DNA from: Hofstenia miamia
Lineage: Eukaryota; Xenacoelomorpha; Acoela
Reading direction: 5' to 3'
Assembly (NCBI GenBank): GCA_004352715.1
Contig: SCFE01000056.1
Coordinates: forward strand, 875,825 to 939,824
Length of the DNA stretch: 64,000 nt
In this document: positions 1 to 12,339 of the stretch, in pieces
Layout of the letters: the number at the start of each line of letters is the position of its first letter
Position numbering within the stretch: position 1 is the stretch's first letter
Notes under the pieces: generated by a model
Told to the model about the DNA's origin: nothing
Seen by the model: only the letters and a program-made list of their open reading frames with translations
The model's database searches: none
Position numbers and translations under genes: made by a program

Positions 1-7
1 TTTGAAA

Positions 8-286
8 ATGCCAGAAATTAAAGTTCTTCCTACAAAGAGAAATGGTATTAAACTTATGTGTGATTCAAATATGTTTCAATTACATAAGCGAATTAAGAAT
101 GACAACATTTATTGGAAATGCTGTGAAGCTGAGTGTAAGGGTAGTCATTTAATTACTAACATCGTGTAGAGATTTAATGACCAGACAATTATTGGAAACT
201 GCAGTGTTGAGCATCTTAAATTATATATAGAATGTTATCAAGGTGCTAAGGAAATAAAATCAATGTTAAAATTTAACATGAATTAA
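8..286 (+). pseudogene. FLYWCH zinc-finger domain relic
   Basis: From the ATG at 8 the frame reads a FLYWCH-like module: a KRNG..L pattern, then YWKCCEAECKGSH (W-x-C plus C-x3-4-C spacing), then an in-frame TAG at 167-169. The same frame stays open after the stop and supplies a Cys/His-containing tail (..NCSVEHLK..) up to TAA at 284-286. FLYWCH fingers in invertebrates occur in MULE-type transposases and in host regulators. With a stop inside the finger this copy looks dead. It may extend left of the window. The family call rests on motif reading only. Confidence 0.5.
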
Positions 287-856
287 TAATATGAGTAGAA
301 TATGATTTTTTAAGCCAATAAGCAGCAAGGCTAGACAAATGTTTGGTCCAAGCAATGTGAATATTTTGGGAGTGTATGCAGATTTGGAAATTACACATAA
401 CTTGCTTCATGCAAACACTTATTGCTTTTCTATCTCTGGCTGAGAGCTTCTATTATAAAGTATATCAACTAAATGCAATGTTGGGATTGTTCCTCACTCA
501 AAATTATTCAACTAAATGCAGCAATTGTCAAAATTATTCAATATCATTGAATTTTTCCCTGTAGAAATGCAGGCAAATGTCTAGATGCGAATAAAATCAT
601 AAAGTTTGGAAGCATAACTGCATTACTCTGTCACATTGGTTTTAAAAGAAGAGGAAAAGATTGCTAATAATTGCATTGACCAAATTTATTTTTGACTCAG
701 TGATTCATAGAAAACATTCACTCTCTAATTCATAGAAATTATTCTTGGTTTTGATTTGGAAAAGAAAACTACTTAAAATAGTTGAAATGTTGTCACTTTT
801 TGCAACTCTATGAAGATGCTTACGAGCTGTTCTGTGGTCATTCATTCTTCTAGTAA
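287..856. other. Spacer, no gene recognised
   Basis: AT-rich sequence between the FLYWCH relic and the B-box gene. I see no coding frame, RNA or repeat that can be supported. Confidence 0.4.
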
Positions 857-991
857 TGTATAGATAATGATCTAAAGAACCATGAGGAAATTTACTGTGA
901 TGTCTGTCAAACTTTGTCAAAATATGAAGATGTGTATCTCAACTTTCGAATGGATGAGTTCGTCCATTTCCTCAAGCCCTTTCAAAACTTA
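857..991 (+). other. Open segment, possible 5' part of the B-box gene in another frame
   Basis: This frame stays open between TAA (854) and TAA (992) and contains a C-x2-C pair (TGT GAT GTC TGT, 896-907, reading YCDVCQ) typical of the start of RING or B-box zinc modules. It is offset from the frame of the following B-box coding region, which opens at 958. The two could be joined by a frameshift (real or sequencing error) or a small intron. I could not find a convincing splice pair. Confidence 0.35.
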
Positions 992-2664
992 TAACTCTTG
1001 CTAGATTTGTTGCATGTGAAAAAATCATTGAACTTCAAGATGTCTCCCTGTGTAAAGTTTGTGAAGATTATTTTTGCTTAAATTGCCGTATTAACCATGG
1101 AAATGGTAAAAAAACAAGACATCACAATGTCCTTTCGTTAAGTAATGAGCCAGTACTATATTGTACAGATCATATGGAAAAGCTTAAATACTATTGCAAT
1201 GAAGATGCCTGCAAAAAGATGCTGTGCGTTAGCTACCCACTTACCCGACATGGTGACCATGACAAACAAACAATTGAAGAAAGAAAAAAGGATTTGCAAG
1301 CAGATATCTCTGATATCATTAGGAGAATAAATTTGAGAATTAATGAACTACAATCACACAAGAAGTTTTCAATAAACTACAAAGAAGATATTGAACAGCA
1401 ATTCAAAGATTTGCAAACGAAAGCCAGGGAAAGACGTGACTATGTTGTAAATCAAGCTAATGAAGCATACAAAAAACAGGTAGATGATATGGATGAAAGC
1501 AAATTTGAAATTCTTAACAAAATTGATGAAAACATAGAAACAATTGAGTTTTCTGAAAAAAATATGACAGCGATCTTGAAATATACAAAAGAATATTTAA
1601 ATGGAAAATCATACCCAGTCATTGATGAAATCTATACAGAAGTTGGTGACGTCTTAAAAACAGAATGCGATATTAATTTTTCATTTGTTGAGATTGAAAA
1701 ATTACAATTAATTCCAATAAATTTTGACGAAGATAGTGTGCAAAAGAATATTCATTCCTACATAGGTAAAATTTCTATAAATGTTGAGGAACAAAACACA
1801 TCGATTTTGTCATGTAATAAAAGTTTATTTTATGAAAAAGTCATTCAACCTCAATTAGTAACAATTACTAAGTCTTCAGAAGAAGGATTAACAGATATTT
1901 TGTATGATCATGAAAATGGGGACATTTTATCCTTGCAAACAATTAAAAATGAAGAAAATCTCGTCAAAATTTCAAAGAATGGCGACATTAATAAGTTTGT
2001 TCTTGAAAACATTTCTTATGGTTTGTGTCAAAATTATTTAGCATTACTACCCAATCATAATATTCTTGTCTTGTGTTATTCTGACAAGGACACAGCTGAT
2101 CAATTAATTGAAGTGAACAATGACTTAACAGATTCAAGAGAATTTCCCATTTCTTTTTGTGAGGTTAAAAATCTTAGAATTATTTGCTCCAGTCCTTGCA
2201 ATGAATACGTTTTATTCCTATCACCGAAATTGTTAAAAATCTTCAAATACTGTGTACATACCAAGCAATATGAGATGGCAAGTCTACCTGAAACATGGAA
2301 AAATTGTTATTTAAATTATATGAGTCTGAGTGGGAATCTAGACAATATTGCCTTTGGCAATTTTCAAAGCATTCAATTATTTTCTTTTAAGAATGAATCT
2401 GTTTTACGTACATTTGGCAAATCAGAGTGCTATTACCGTGGAGTTTCATTTCTAACTGAAAATATTCTCATCGCTGGATTGAAAGATTGTTCTCTGAACA
2501 TCTTTGACACAACCACTGGAAAATTATTGAGGAAAATTAAGAGAATCAAAGAAGAGGCAAACGATTATGAAATTAAAGAGGAACCCCATCTCGTGTATGC
2601 TTACAATGATTCCAACGTTATTTTTAATCAAGATTTTGACATTATTAAAATCGCACTTTACTGA
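958..2664 (+). CDS. B-box / coiled-coil (TRIM-like RBCC) protein, 5' end unresolved
   Basis: The frame is open from 958 to TGA 2662-2664. It encodes, in order, a first B-box-like zinc module (LCKVCEDYFCLNC, then H..HH, about 1051-1131), a second B-box (YCTDH....YC....C...LC....H..H, about 1159-1260), a long charged helical region typical of the RBCC coiled coil (about 1276-1650), and a C-terminal region of short hydrophobic/charged repeats suggestive of a beta-propeller, with no clear NHL or SPRY signature. In the second B-box the expected C-x2-C pair reads C-V-S-Y (TGC GTT AGC TAC), so one zinc ligand appears to be Tyr. The first internal ATG is at 1174, inside B-box 2, so the true start is probably upstream (857-991 region or an unseen exon). 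TRIM family members act as cytosolic E3 ligases or scaffolds, but no intact RING is visible here. A decayed copy of the 3' half follows at 3449. Confidence 0.7.
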   Translation, partial: VRPFPQALSKLITLARFVACEKIIELQDVSLCKVCEDYFCLNCRINHGNGKKTRHHNVLSLSNEPVLYCTDHMEKLKYYCNEDACKKMLCVSYPLTRHGDHDKQTIEERKKDLQADISDIIRRINLRINELQSHKKFSINYKEDIEQQFKDLQTKARERRDYVVNQANEAYKKQVDDMDESKFEILNKIDENIETIEFSEKNMTAILKYTKEYLNGKSYPVIDEIYTEVGDVLKTECDINFSFVEIEKLQLIPINFDEDSVQKNIHSYIGKISINVEEQNTSILSCNKSLFYEKVIQPQLVTITKSSEEGLTDILYDHENGDILSLQTIKNEENLVKISKNGDINKFVLENISYGLCQNYLALLPNHNILVLCYSDKDTADQLIEVNNDLTDSREFPISFCEVKNLRIICSSPCNEYVLFLSPKLLKIFKYCVHTKQYEMASLPETWKNCYLNYMSLSGNLDNIAFGNFQSIQLFSFKNESVLRTFGKSECYYRGVSFLTENILIAGLKDCSLNIFDTTTGKLLRKIKRIKEEANDYEIKEEPHLVYAYNDSNVIFNQDFDIIKIALY

Positions 2665-3448
2665 GGTTGGATTCTTTATTGAACTGTATATTGAAAACAT
2701 TAACTAGATTTTGAAATTACGAAATATAACATAATATAGACCCTTAATGAAATTATATCTTGATTTCTGTTTTCAGAGCAAAATACTCACAATTTCTTAC
2801 GAAAAATTGTAAATTTTTTATTATATTACATAAGCAGGATAATAATAATAATAAATTAGGCTTTGCAGTTTACTTACGGACAACGAGCTTTATTGCAAAT
2901 ACGAGCAAATCTTTTGCACAGAAAGCCAACAGTAACTATATAAATATTGATTTTATCAAATATTCAAAAAAATCTAAATATTGTAAATAGATGAAATAAA
3001 TGACGTTCCATTCTCTTTGAATAAGTTGCGTCCTCGCCAACAAATATTGAATGCATTTTTAAAAAACCTAATCTTTTATAAAATCAGAAAATCATCTTAG
3101 TGCAATGCTACTCATACCATACGTTTGCCATTCTGTTCTGTTACTCAACAAAGTTTAATATGAAATATTGTAAGCACATAAATTAAACAAATGTATTCTT
3201 GTTTCTCTTTAACTTTTGACGCACGTTGCATCAAGCTATTTTATTAAAATAACTTAGGGTACAAGCACGTACAAACCAACGGGCCTATTTATATAGGTAC
3301 GGCTACAGGCCGGGCTCAGGTAATAATAAATATACTTAAGTATAAGAAAAATCAAACTTTTAACATGGAATTTCGTAATTTATACCTTAAATAATGACTT
3401 ATGTTAAAATAATGATTAAGTTTGTGCTCAAAAAACATCTGTTCTTAT
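2665..3448. other. 3' flank of the B-box gene, duplicated downstream
   Basis: Non-coding, AT-rich. Up to about 3240 it has a diverged second copy at about 4315-5030, so it belongs to the tandem duplication. A GC-richer patch (3270-3310, GGCTACAGGCCGGGCTCAGG) resembles transposon ends but has no partner. Confidence 0.5.
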
Positions 3449-4314
3449 ATAGGTAAACTTTCTATAAATTTTAACTAACAAAACAACGATTTTTCATGTA
3501 ATAAAAGTTTAGTTTATCAAAATTTCGTTCAGCCTCAATTAGTATCAGTTTATAAGCCTTTAGGAAATGGATTATCAGATGTTTTGTATGATCATGAAAA
3601 TGAAGACATTTAATCTTTGCAGAAAATCTCGTCAAAATTTCAAGGAATAGCAACATTAAAGCCTTTGTTCTTGAAAACTGTTGTTATGTATTCATTCGAA
3701 ATTATTTAACTCATAATATTCTTGTGTTGTGTTATTCTGACAAGGATACAGCTGATCAATTAATAGAGTGGACAAGGGTATAACAAATTCAAAAAAACTT
3801 TCCCATTTCTTTTTGTGAGGTTAAAGATCTTAGAATCATTTGCTCAAGTCCTTGCAGTGAATACATTCTATTCCTATCATAGACATTGTTAAAAGTCTAC
3901 AAATAATGTGTACTTACCAAGCAACATGAAATGGCAAATCTACCTGAAACATGGGAAAATAATAATTTAAATTATATGAGTCTGAGTGGAAATTTAGATC
4001 AAATTGCCTTTGGCTCTTTTAAAAGCATTCAATTATTTTCTTTTAAGAAGGAATCTGTTTTCCGTACTATTGGCAAATCAGAATGATTTTACTGTGGAGA
4101 TTCATTTCTAACTGAAAAAATTCTCATCGCTAGATGGACTGATTGTTCTCTGAACATTTTTGACGCAACCACTGGAAAGTTATTAAGGAAAATTAAGAGA
4201 ATCAAACGTGAAGAGGCAATGACTATGAAATTAAGAATTAACCCCAACTTGTATTTGCTTACAATGATTCCAACATAATTTTTAATCAACATCATTACAA
4301 TCGAACTTTACTGA
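3449..4314 (+). pseudogene. Decayed copy of the B-box protein C-terminal half
   Basis: Homologous to 1765-2664 (the C-terminal propeller-like part), for example the stretches around TTGTGTTATTCTGACAAGGA and CATGG.AAA..TTTAAATTA. It is broken by several stops and frameshifts, lacks the B-box and coiled-coil part, and has no start. It arose by tandem duplication, since the shared 3' flank rules out simple retrocopying. Confidence 0.8.
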
Positions 4315-5050
4315 GGGCGGATTTCTTATTGAACTGTATATTGAAAACATTATTTAGATTTTGAAATTTATATAATATAAATACAGTATTATTATAATAG
4401 ACGCTTAGTGAAATTATATCTTGATTTCTGTTTTCAGAGCAAAATACTGAAAATTTCTGACTAAAAATTGTAATTTTTTCATTATGTTGCACAACTCAAG
4501 ATGATAATAATAAACTAGGCGTTGCAGTTTACTTAAGGACAACGACCTTTATTGCAAAATACGAAAAAATCATTTGCACATAGAGCCAACAACAACTATA
4601 AATGTTAATTTTATCAAATATTCAAAAAATCAAATTGTTTTAAAGGGTTGATTTAATGGTTGCATCTAGTGATGACTATATTTACAATTTGTTTAACACA
4701 TCTGTTAACCAATTGGTTAAACAACTCTATAAGTAATCTCAAAAATCTTTCTCCCAGATCTGTTTTATTATGCTATAATTTTGTTAGTTAGTGAAGCTGC
4801 GTGTATGTTACTTGTTTTAATCTCGCCCGCTAATGCTGAATGAATTTCTTCAAAATCCTAATTTATTTCACTAAATCAGAAAACCATGTTAGTGCAATGC
4901 TACTCAAAGGTACGATATTTTGCCATTCTCTTCTATTATTCAACAAAGCTTAATAAGAAATATGTTAAGCACATAATTTAGACAAATGTATTCTTCTTTC
5001 ATTGCAAAATACAAACAAATCATTTACACTTTGAGCCAACAATAATGTGG

Positions 5051-6156
5051 AATAATCGGCAGAATAAAGAAATTAGACACTTTTCATTTTTTCAGTGATT
5101 ATTTATTTTGATTATGCTATAGTGTTAAATATTTATCCTTCGTTGCAACTAAGCAAATCAATTATGACAAGAATATTTGTTAACCAAAGATTTTGGCAAA
5201 AAGAGGCAACCAAAAGCACATAAGCTAATTAATAACACGTTGGTTAAGGAATATCTAGCAAAAGTTTAATGACAGAAATATTCATCAACTAGAAATAGGT
5301 ACATGTTGATCTGTTTGTAAAATTTTTATTTACAAAGAAAATATAAAATGCACTACTAAATGATAAAGTTCATATAGCGAATTTCACCTGCAGCTCAATG
5401 AACAATGATCTTATTCGTCAAACCTTCATGTTGGGATGGGAATGCATTAGGAAGCATACTCAATGTGTAATTGCAAGTGTAATATATGAATATGCTGTAA
5501 ACAAAGGAGAAAATTGATGAATTTATTGTTACATTGCATCAGGTTTATTGTATTATGGCAATGGAAAGCTAAACGTTGAGGCACATGAGTAATTATCGGG
5601 CCTTTAAGTTAGGTCTATGAATAGGATTTTTTATACTGTTTGACTTTCCTACTAAATCGATTCTTTTTCTATAACAAATTACACTAAACAGCTGGACAGC
5701 TCATCATTGGCTAACCCCTTTTATTTTAGATCCAAATTTTTGTAGTTTATAATACATAATAAAATCCATTAAACATAATAGGTGTCTACGAACACAGTAT
5801 TATCTATATTATGTAATTAAGACATAAACAATTAATGACCAAATTTCTACAGGCAACAATGATTGTTCACATGTATTGGAGGATATGTACTATTCTAAAT
5901 GTAGGGTTATTTATATGTAGGGCAAATAAGAGGCAAACGCAGCAATTAGATCACATCAGGTGAAAAAAAAATTACTAATTGAAAAACATATCCTCAACAA
6001 TAAGGATCAAATTGGAATAACACCAATCAAATCATCCAAAGGAAAATCTCGGATGTAGAAACCATTAAATTGAACCTATTTGTAGAATCCTTTACCAAAG
6101 AGGAACTAGAAATCTCAATGCCACTGATTGAACAACTTGCATTTTACAAGTCACTA

Positions 6157-6194
<38 letters not shown>

Positions 6195-8375
6195 CTTGCA
6201 TGATTAAACCGGCATTACTAGTATACTTCTAGGGGTTAAGGTCAGGACCCGGATCATGGATTCACCCACTCATCAATCTGTTGATTGGTTGAGTAATCCC
6301 GATGTACTAAGTAATTCATTACATAAGAAGAATAATATTTGAATTCATGTTTGTGTGATTATCCCTCCACCATCTTTTTTGTGTATACAATACAAAATGT
6401 TGTGTGAGATTCCTCAAAATGTACTGTTTTTCCTTTCAAAGAAGAAATCTGTAAGCGCATTATTTCTATTTATGCAATTAATGAAATAAAACTCCATGCG
6501 AGCTATCACTATGAATGTGAATTTTATTCATCCTTTGAGCTAATCAAAATATTTCTTATGAACAAATTACTGCATATCTTAAAAAAGAATATAGCAATTC
6601 AAAGGCTTCAATAAGTGCTTCTTGTGAAAGACGTGGTCATGGTTACATGTCATTGACCGTTAGTCACGATGTACCCAGCACTTTCTGATGTTTAAGCGGT
6701 TGGGGGTATCTAAATCTTGATGAAGTGAGTGATCAAAAGTGGGGTGCATCCTTACAAAATTTTTGAAATATTGAAAAAATCTAACCTAAAAATGCATTTC
6801 ACCAAATGTTCATCAAAATTCAAACAAGAACAGGTTTTCTCCTGTAGGCAAGAGAAGTTTCTTGAAAATCATCTACTGCAAAAAATAGTTTTCTTTATGC
6901 CTTCTAGCCCAGTACGTCTGTTTGCAGACGTCTTTTCGTCATTTTTCATTTTTCTTATGCTAAATTTGCAAGTACATGATATGTATTGACAATGCCAAAA
7001 CAGCAAACATATATTTCTAAATAATCACTTTGGATAATTTATTTATTTATTCCATGTTGACAACTATGTGATGTATTCTTTCAATTTATGTACAGTTTGT
7101 TCAGAAATGGCATGATTTGGACAGGTTGCAATTGGGCCACTTATAGTAGAAAAGAAGAGCCAAAACTTATACACGCAAGTCCCAAATGACTTATATACTG
7201 TATATTGTGTTGAAAAAATATTATTTGCATATTTAAACTTTAAATTTGTATCATATGCTCTTTTAAGTTTCAATTTAAGATTTTCAATTTCAATGTCTAT
7301 TATGATAAAAATGGGCATAAATAGACCGAAACCATATTAATTTATGTGGGATGGGTCGGGTATTAGAAACGGTGCATTTTCAATGATTTTCTTTGCACAC
7401 GAATAGTAAAGTCATGTCCATTAATCGCAACCAATTAATTCAGTTTGGTTGATCGCATGAAAAGCAAAATTTGATATACAGTCAACAATAACATTACCAT
7501 TTTGAAGTCTTATGAGGCCTAAAAACAAAATATTGGCAGCAGTGCGCCATTGCTCTGGCTTTTGCGAATAAAAGGAATTATTGTAGTATGTGATTGTTCA
7601 AAATAAACGTTATTACGAAATAAATGTCTCACTAATTTTAAATAGGACGGTATTGGATCAAGGCAACGCTTGAATATAAGATTTTCTATCGTCATTAATT
7701 TGCTATAAAGTTCATTGATGTAATGAGATTAATGCAAAATTCAAAAATAGGGCATGGTCATGTTTCCTAAACTTCTAAAGAAATGAAGACAAAACATATC
7801 TTAAAATACTATACCTTTTAATAGGTTATTCAGCTTTATTATTATATTTCGAAACCAATGAATATGAATTAAGTAAAATATTATTGCCCCCCCTGAACAG
7901 GAGCATGAGATTAAGATTTGTGCATCTAAACAAAAAATATCTGAAATTTAAATTCACTTGAAGGTAATGTGTGCTGATGCAAAAACGCAACACCATAAAT
8001 TTAAAGTAATTTATCGGTCTAATCAATATTCAAATAGCTGTATATTTTAAGTTAGTTAATATAATTAACAGCTTTTGTCTTTTATTGTCGAATTTTTCGC
8101 AACGACCGCATAAATTAGTCACTGTTCTGTATATTACAGACAATTGGAGTATATGATCAATCTTATCTTCGGGAAAAAATTATGTTCACGTCGAATACGC
8201 TAGGAAAATAAACGTCTATGAATTAACAGATGTTTTCTATATTTTCTCGTTGAAAATGATGCGGTAAATTAATAAATGTCACATTATTTAGTCATCCCGA
8301 TTTACTTCGAATTATATACATTAGATGCCCATCCGATGTCAATGAATCTAAATCTTAAGGACACATCTATATATA

Positions 8376-8376
<1 letters not shown>
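5051..8376. other. Gene-poor AT-rich region
   Basis: No coding frame with recognisable domains on either strand. Short open stretches (for example 6729-6989) have low-complexity composition and no homology I recognise. It contains one TA microsatellite at 6159-6192. Confidence 0.5.
6159..6192. repeat. (TA)n microsatellite
   Basis: Uninterrupted AT dinucleotide run. Similar runs recur through the window (8377-8408, 8541-8563, 8953-8981, 28171-28205, 28460-28490, 31311-31327, 37141-37160, 48381-48435, 56552-56570, 61757-61784) and often abut transposon ends. Confidence 0.95.
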
Positions 8377-8412
<36 letters not shown>

Positions 8413-8414
8413 TT

Positions 8415-8540
8415 NNNNNNNNNNNNNNNNNNNNNNNNNNNNNNNNNNNNNNNNNNNNNNNNNNNNNNNNNNNNNNNNNNNNNNNNNNNNNNNNNNNNNN
8501 NNNNNNNNNNNNNNNNNNNNNNNNNNNNNNNNNNNNNNNN
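8415..8540. other. Assembly gap (126 N) inside a TA microsatellite
   Basis: Ns flanked on both sides by (TA)n followed by the same ATTAGATT. This suggests a repeat-collapsed join whose flanks may be the same locus. Confidence 0.95.
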
Positions 8541-8564
8541 ATATATATATATATATATATATAT

Positions 8565-8948
8565 TAGATTTGAGCGCCAGCCGGCTGAGCCGCCGCGGGA
8601 AAATTTAGACGGCTGAGTCGATTGATATTTAAAACTGCATCAAGACAAACGAAATGTGTCATAAAATGGAAACAGCATTTAATGTCGTTGATGATGTAGT
8701 GACGTTTAACATTGGTTAGGTTATGTCTTATTAATCAGATTGCCTGTAGGGGCATAAGGAACCTTTTTGGAGATAGATAGTTTCACAATATTGCTTGCAT
8801 CATATACGGTTTTTATAGGGCTATAGTCTTTATAGGATTTCTGTTTAGAATATTATACAGGTTCATCCAGTTCTATAGATGTCGCTCAGCCGGCTGCACC
8901 ACCGCCGACCTTATTGGGTCTGTGCCCCCAATAGTAGCGGCGCGCACC

Positions 8949-8953
<5 letters not shown>
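8565..8953. mobile_element. Candidate GC-rich non-autonomous element between TA runs
   Basis: A block of about 390 bp bounded by (TA)n on both sides, with GC-rich ends in AT-rich DNA. The left end carries GAGCGCCAGCCGGCTGAGCC and the right end CTCAGCCGGCTGCACC; both hold the palindrome CAGCCGGCTG. The right terminus read inward is TTAGAGGTGCGCGCCGC. No coding capacity. A MITE (hAT-like or TA-targeting) is likely, but clean terminal repeats and target duplication cannot be shown because the left side merges with the gap. Confidence 0.4.
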
Positions 8954-8981
<28 letters not shown>

Positions 8982-8984
<3 letters not shown>

Positions 8985-11900
8985 CAATTCTATCGAGCCA
9001 TTCATAATAGCCAAATGTAAAAATTGATGAATGATGGTGAAACTTAAGTAAAATGCATATGGTAATAGCAATTTAATAAAGTGATTCTTAGTATTTAGCA
9101 AAAGCAATAGCAAATTGTAAGCTGAAGCCAAAATATAGGCATTTTTGTGTAAAAGGAAATTACACTGATATCACAAGTTTAACGTTAGTATTTGCTTGCA
9201 ATCCACTATTTTACTAATGGAAAGCAATTTTAATTTAGTAGTTTGTTCACAATCTCTTTAATCTGCTTAATAAATTTTTGCAACACTTAAAAGTTGCCTT
9301 TTGAAAATGTATTTTTTTCAAAACAATTTGTAATTAAGTATTTACCACTCAATTATTATACATGTAGGTTATATGTCACAATAAATTTATGAATTTTCTT
9401 AAAACTAAATAGATATAACCTGTATATATTACAATAAATTTATGCCCAAGATTTTATATTGCAAAAAACCCGGAATGACTTCTTTGTTCCACACTTGATT
9501 TACCAAGAAAATAGTAGGAACATTTGAATTTCCACAGACGGAAATTGCAAGAAATTTAATGTTTGTTTAAAACAATAAAAACATGTATGTACCACGTGGG
9601 GGAATACAAAGTTTTACAATGTTAATCTCTTCAATTCGAAAATCTTTACTTATTAATACCACTAGTAAATATTTATTATAGTACTAATCAAGAAATGTGT
9701 GTCAGAGAGATAAAATTGCACTAGTTTGTCAAAAAAATTTACCAAATTGCAGGAAAATTGTATATTAGTACAAGACTATTTAAATAATTTCGGACAAAAA
9801 TAAAATGCATAATATGAAATATATAGTCGAAAGCACAGCATTATAGAATTCGTACAAGATACACGCATTCTAGGAAATATAAAACTAATTCAAAGATAAT
9901 TGGGACATATCATTTATTAAATTTGTAATATTCAAATTATTATAAGAATAATTAATGCAAAATTTTAGCACTGAGTTATTATTGCCTGGAAACTAGTAAA
10001 ATTTCATTTTACATTACAATTTTTTATATTGCTTCTAAAAATTATTCTTAAATTTAATCAAAATAAGAACAATGTGGGAAACAATCATGCGGCAAACACT
10101 GAGTACTTAGAGAATATTTTAAACAATTAATCTTTGCTTACACAAGTTTGATGGCAACAAAATAAATTAATTTAGCTGAACATATAAATCTATTTAGGAA
10201 ATTTGATTATAGTGTTAAAAACATGCAAAGATTAGGGGGAAATATTCTTCCATCTCACCTCAACATATATATCGTGTTATAAAAATCGAAGTAGCATCTT
10301 CATTACCAACCTACAATGAGTTGTCAGAACGGTTTTTACTCTCCAAATCTAACTGCTTCCCAAAATGCATAAGTCACATGACCAGCCTTAGTTTTTGATC
10401 TATAGAAAAAGAGTGACATATGAAATGACCGCTTTAATCTGTTTGAAAATTTAAACCAATTACGTTTGTATTAGTTTTGCAGAATTTTGGATAGAAAAAA
10501 GATGTTAAATATCCACCTAAATCGTTAGCTCGCTGTGCATAACATATTCATCATACATATAAGTTCAGTGTATTTGCAAATATAGAGATAAACAAAGAAA
10601 TTGATATAAACGTTATATTTAGGTAAATGTACTCAAAGGAAGCTAATTTGATCATGTGCAGAGAATAGCATTGGCTTTATGACAGTCATTGAAGTTTTTT
10701 TAAAAGTTAAATTTTTGCATGTGATGTTATCATGATGTTATCAAGATTTAAATTTGCTGTCGTTTTAGTATATTATATTACGAATTGCAACGCAATATTT
10801 ATTATAATTACTGTACTTTTTAAAAAAGCTTCCAGATTGGTATATTAACAAGTCACAAACGAGATTTTACAGAATAGTTTGCTGGGATTTCATGTATCAA
10901 TATATACAATAAATATGATGCTTCAAAAATTTATTTTTATATCAAGTAAAAGCTATGGGCTGCAAACTGAAATTTTACTGAAATTCTAAGCTATTTCAAC
11001 AAAGCCAAAAAACAATAAATTCTGAAAATCTCTTCCCAAAATGCTATAAATTTTGCAAAGCAAGAAATTATTCATTATCACATGAATCAAATGTACTACA
11101 TTTTTTCATATTTAAAGGAGCAACTACCAATTCAGTTTATTTCTGAAAGGATCCTGTCCTTAGGGATTAGCCGTTAACAAAAACCTAAAACTCCAATCTG
11201 GATTTAAAACCAAAGTCGAACCAAAAATTTGGAATTCTTGAATTGTGCAATATGTTTACTTGTGACAACTGCTGCAGAAGTTTATAATTATTTTCTCAAA
11301 GAATATATTTATAAATATTTATTTTCATTTTTGACCTTGTCAAAACGTATAACGTACGTGGAAACTTAGGATAATGAGCAAATAAAATTTTTTGCCCGAT
11401 TCCCACTGAAAATCGTTTTTCTTTTAACAAGATTGCGTACAGAAGCAAACATGTTCCTGTTTGGATTTTTGAGAGCATAATTTATATATTATTAAATTGA
11501 ATTTTAAACTTGTTACTAGTAGTTTGAACAACAAACTATTTTTTAAAAAACATGCAAATTTTGCTTTCTTGAATGACAAATTTTGCCCGCCTAAGCAAAG
11601 TTTGCGCATGTTTCACTTAATAATTTTCTTTAAAGAGTGTGGGTTTCTTAAAATGCAAGCCGTTTTTTCCCCAATTTTCAAAATTTTTCTACAAGCTTTG
11701 TTGGTAAATATGCAGCCATGTAATGATGAATATTTGCATAAAATTGCAGTACCTGAAGTATTTGACAACATTAACTATTTTTTGATAAAAGTTCCAATTT
11801 CTTAAAATTCATTAATATTATTCCCTATAATTAAGGAGCAGATAATTATGATTTCTGAATCCTATGCGGCATCAGCTAATCCCAAAAATTTCTTTTCATA

Positions 11901-12339
11901 GTTAGACTGCTCAAACTCAATTAAGGATCGCCTTGCTCAAAGTCAGATATCAACTACAACAGCTCACGACAGAGCAAAATCTTAGGACGTAAGTGAAAAA
12001 AAGACACTTCTCTATTGTGTTACTTTTTTTTGATTTAAATAAAAATTCCTGGAAAATCTATTCTAAAATAATGTCTGGTGGCATTTTATACATTTTCATC
12101 GAATTTTCTCCAAGTTTATTAGAAAATTGGGAAATCTTGAGCCATGGACATATCCTTTGCTAAGGGTGCTCAAACGTAATGTTGAAAATTTTCACTTCTG
12201 TGGTAACTTTTCTGCCCAGTCATTTTGAATAAATGACCTCACCCTGGACAGTAAGCGTCGTTTTTTGTGCTCTCTGTTAGGTTCGTCTTCATTCTTGTGT
12301 CAATCAGGTTAAGACTACGCTTTAGGACCTGATGGATGG
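8982..12339. other. Gene-poor AT-rich region
   Basis: About 3.4 kb with no supported gene, RNA or structured repeat. Overlapping short frames around 11296-11805 occur on both strands and look like chance openings in low-complexity sequence. Confidence 0.5.

Larger units (their letters stand above)
1765..5050 (+). repeat. Diverged tandem duplication (unit about 1.5 kb)
   Basis: Unit 1 (about 1765-3240) and unit 2 (about 3449-5030) align colinearly. Both contain TAGGTAAA.TTTCTATAAAT, the TGTCATGTAATAAAAGTTTA-type block, ATTGAACTGTATATTGAAAA after the stop, and GTGCAATGCTACTCA further on. The offset is about 1.68 kb. A third short copy of the TTGCAAATACGA...GCCAACA block lies at about 4998-5050. 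Divergence is substantial with many indels, so the duplication is old. Confidence 0.8.

Noticed and set aside
8276-8608. Open frame spanning the 126-N gap
   Set aside because: Built from TA-repeat codons (IYIYIY) and Ns.
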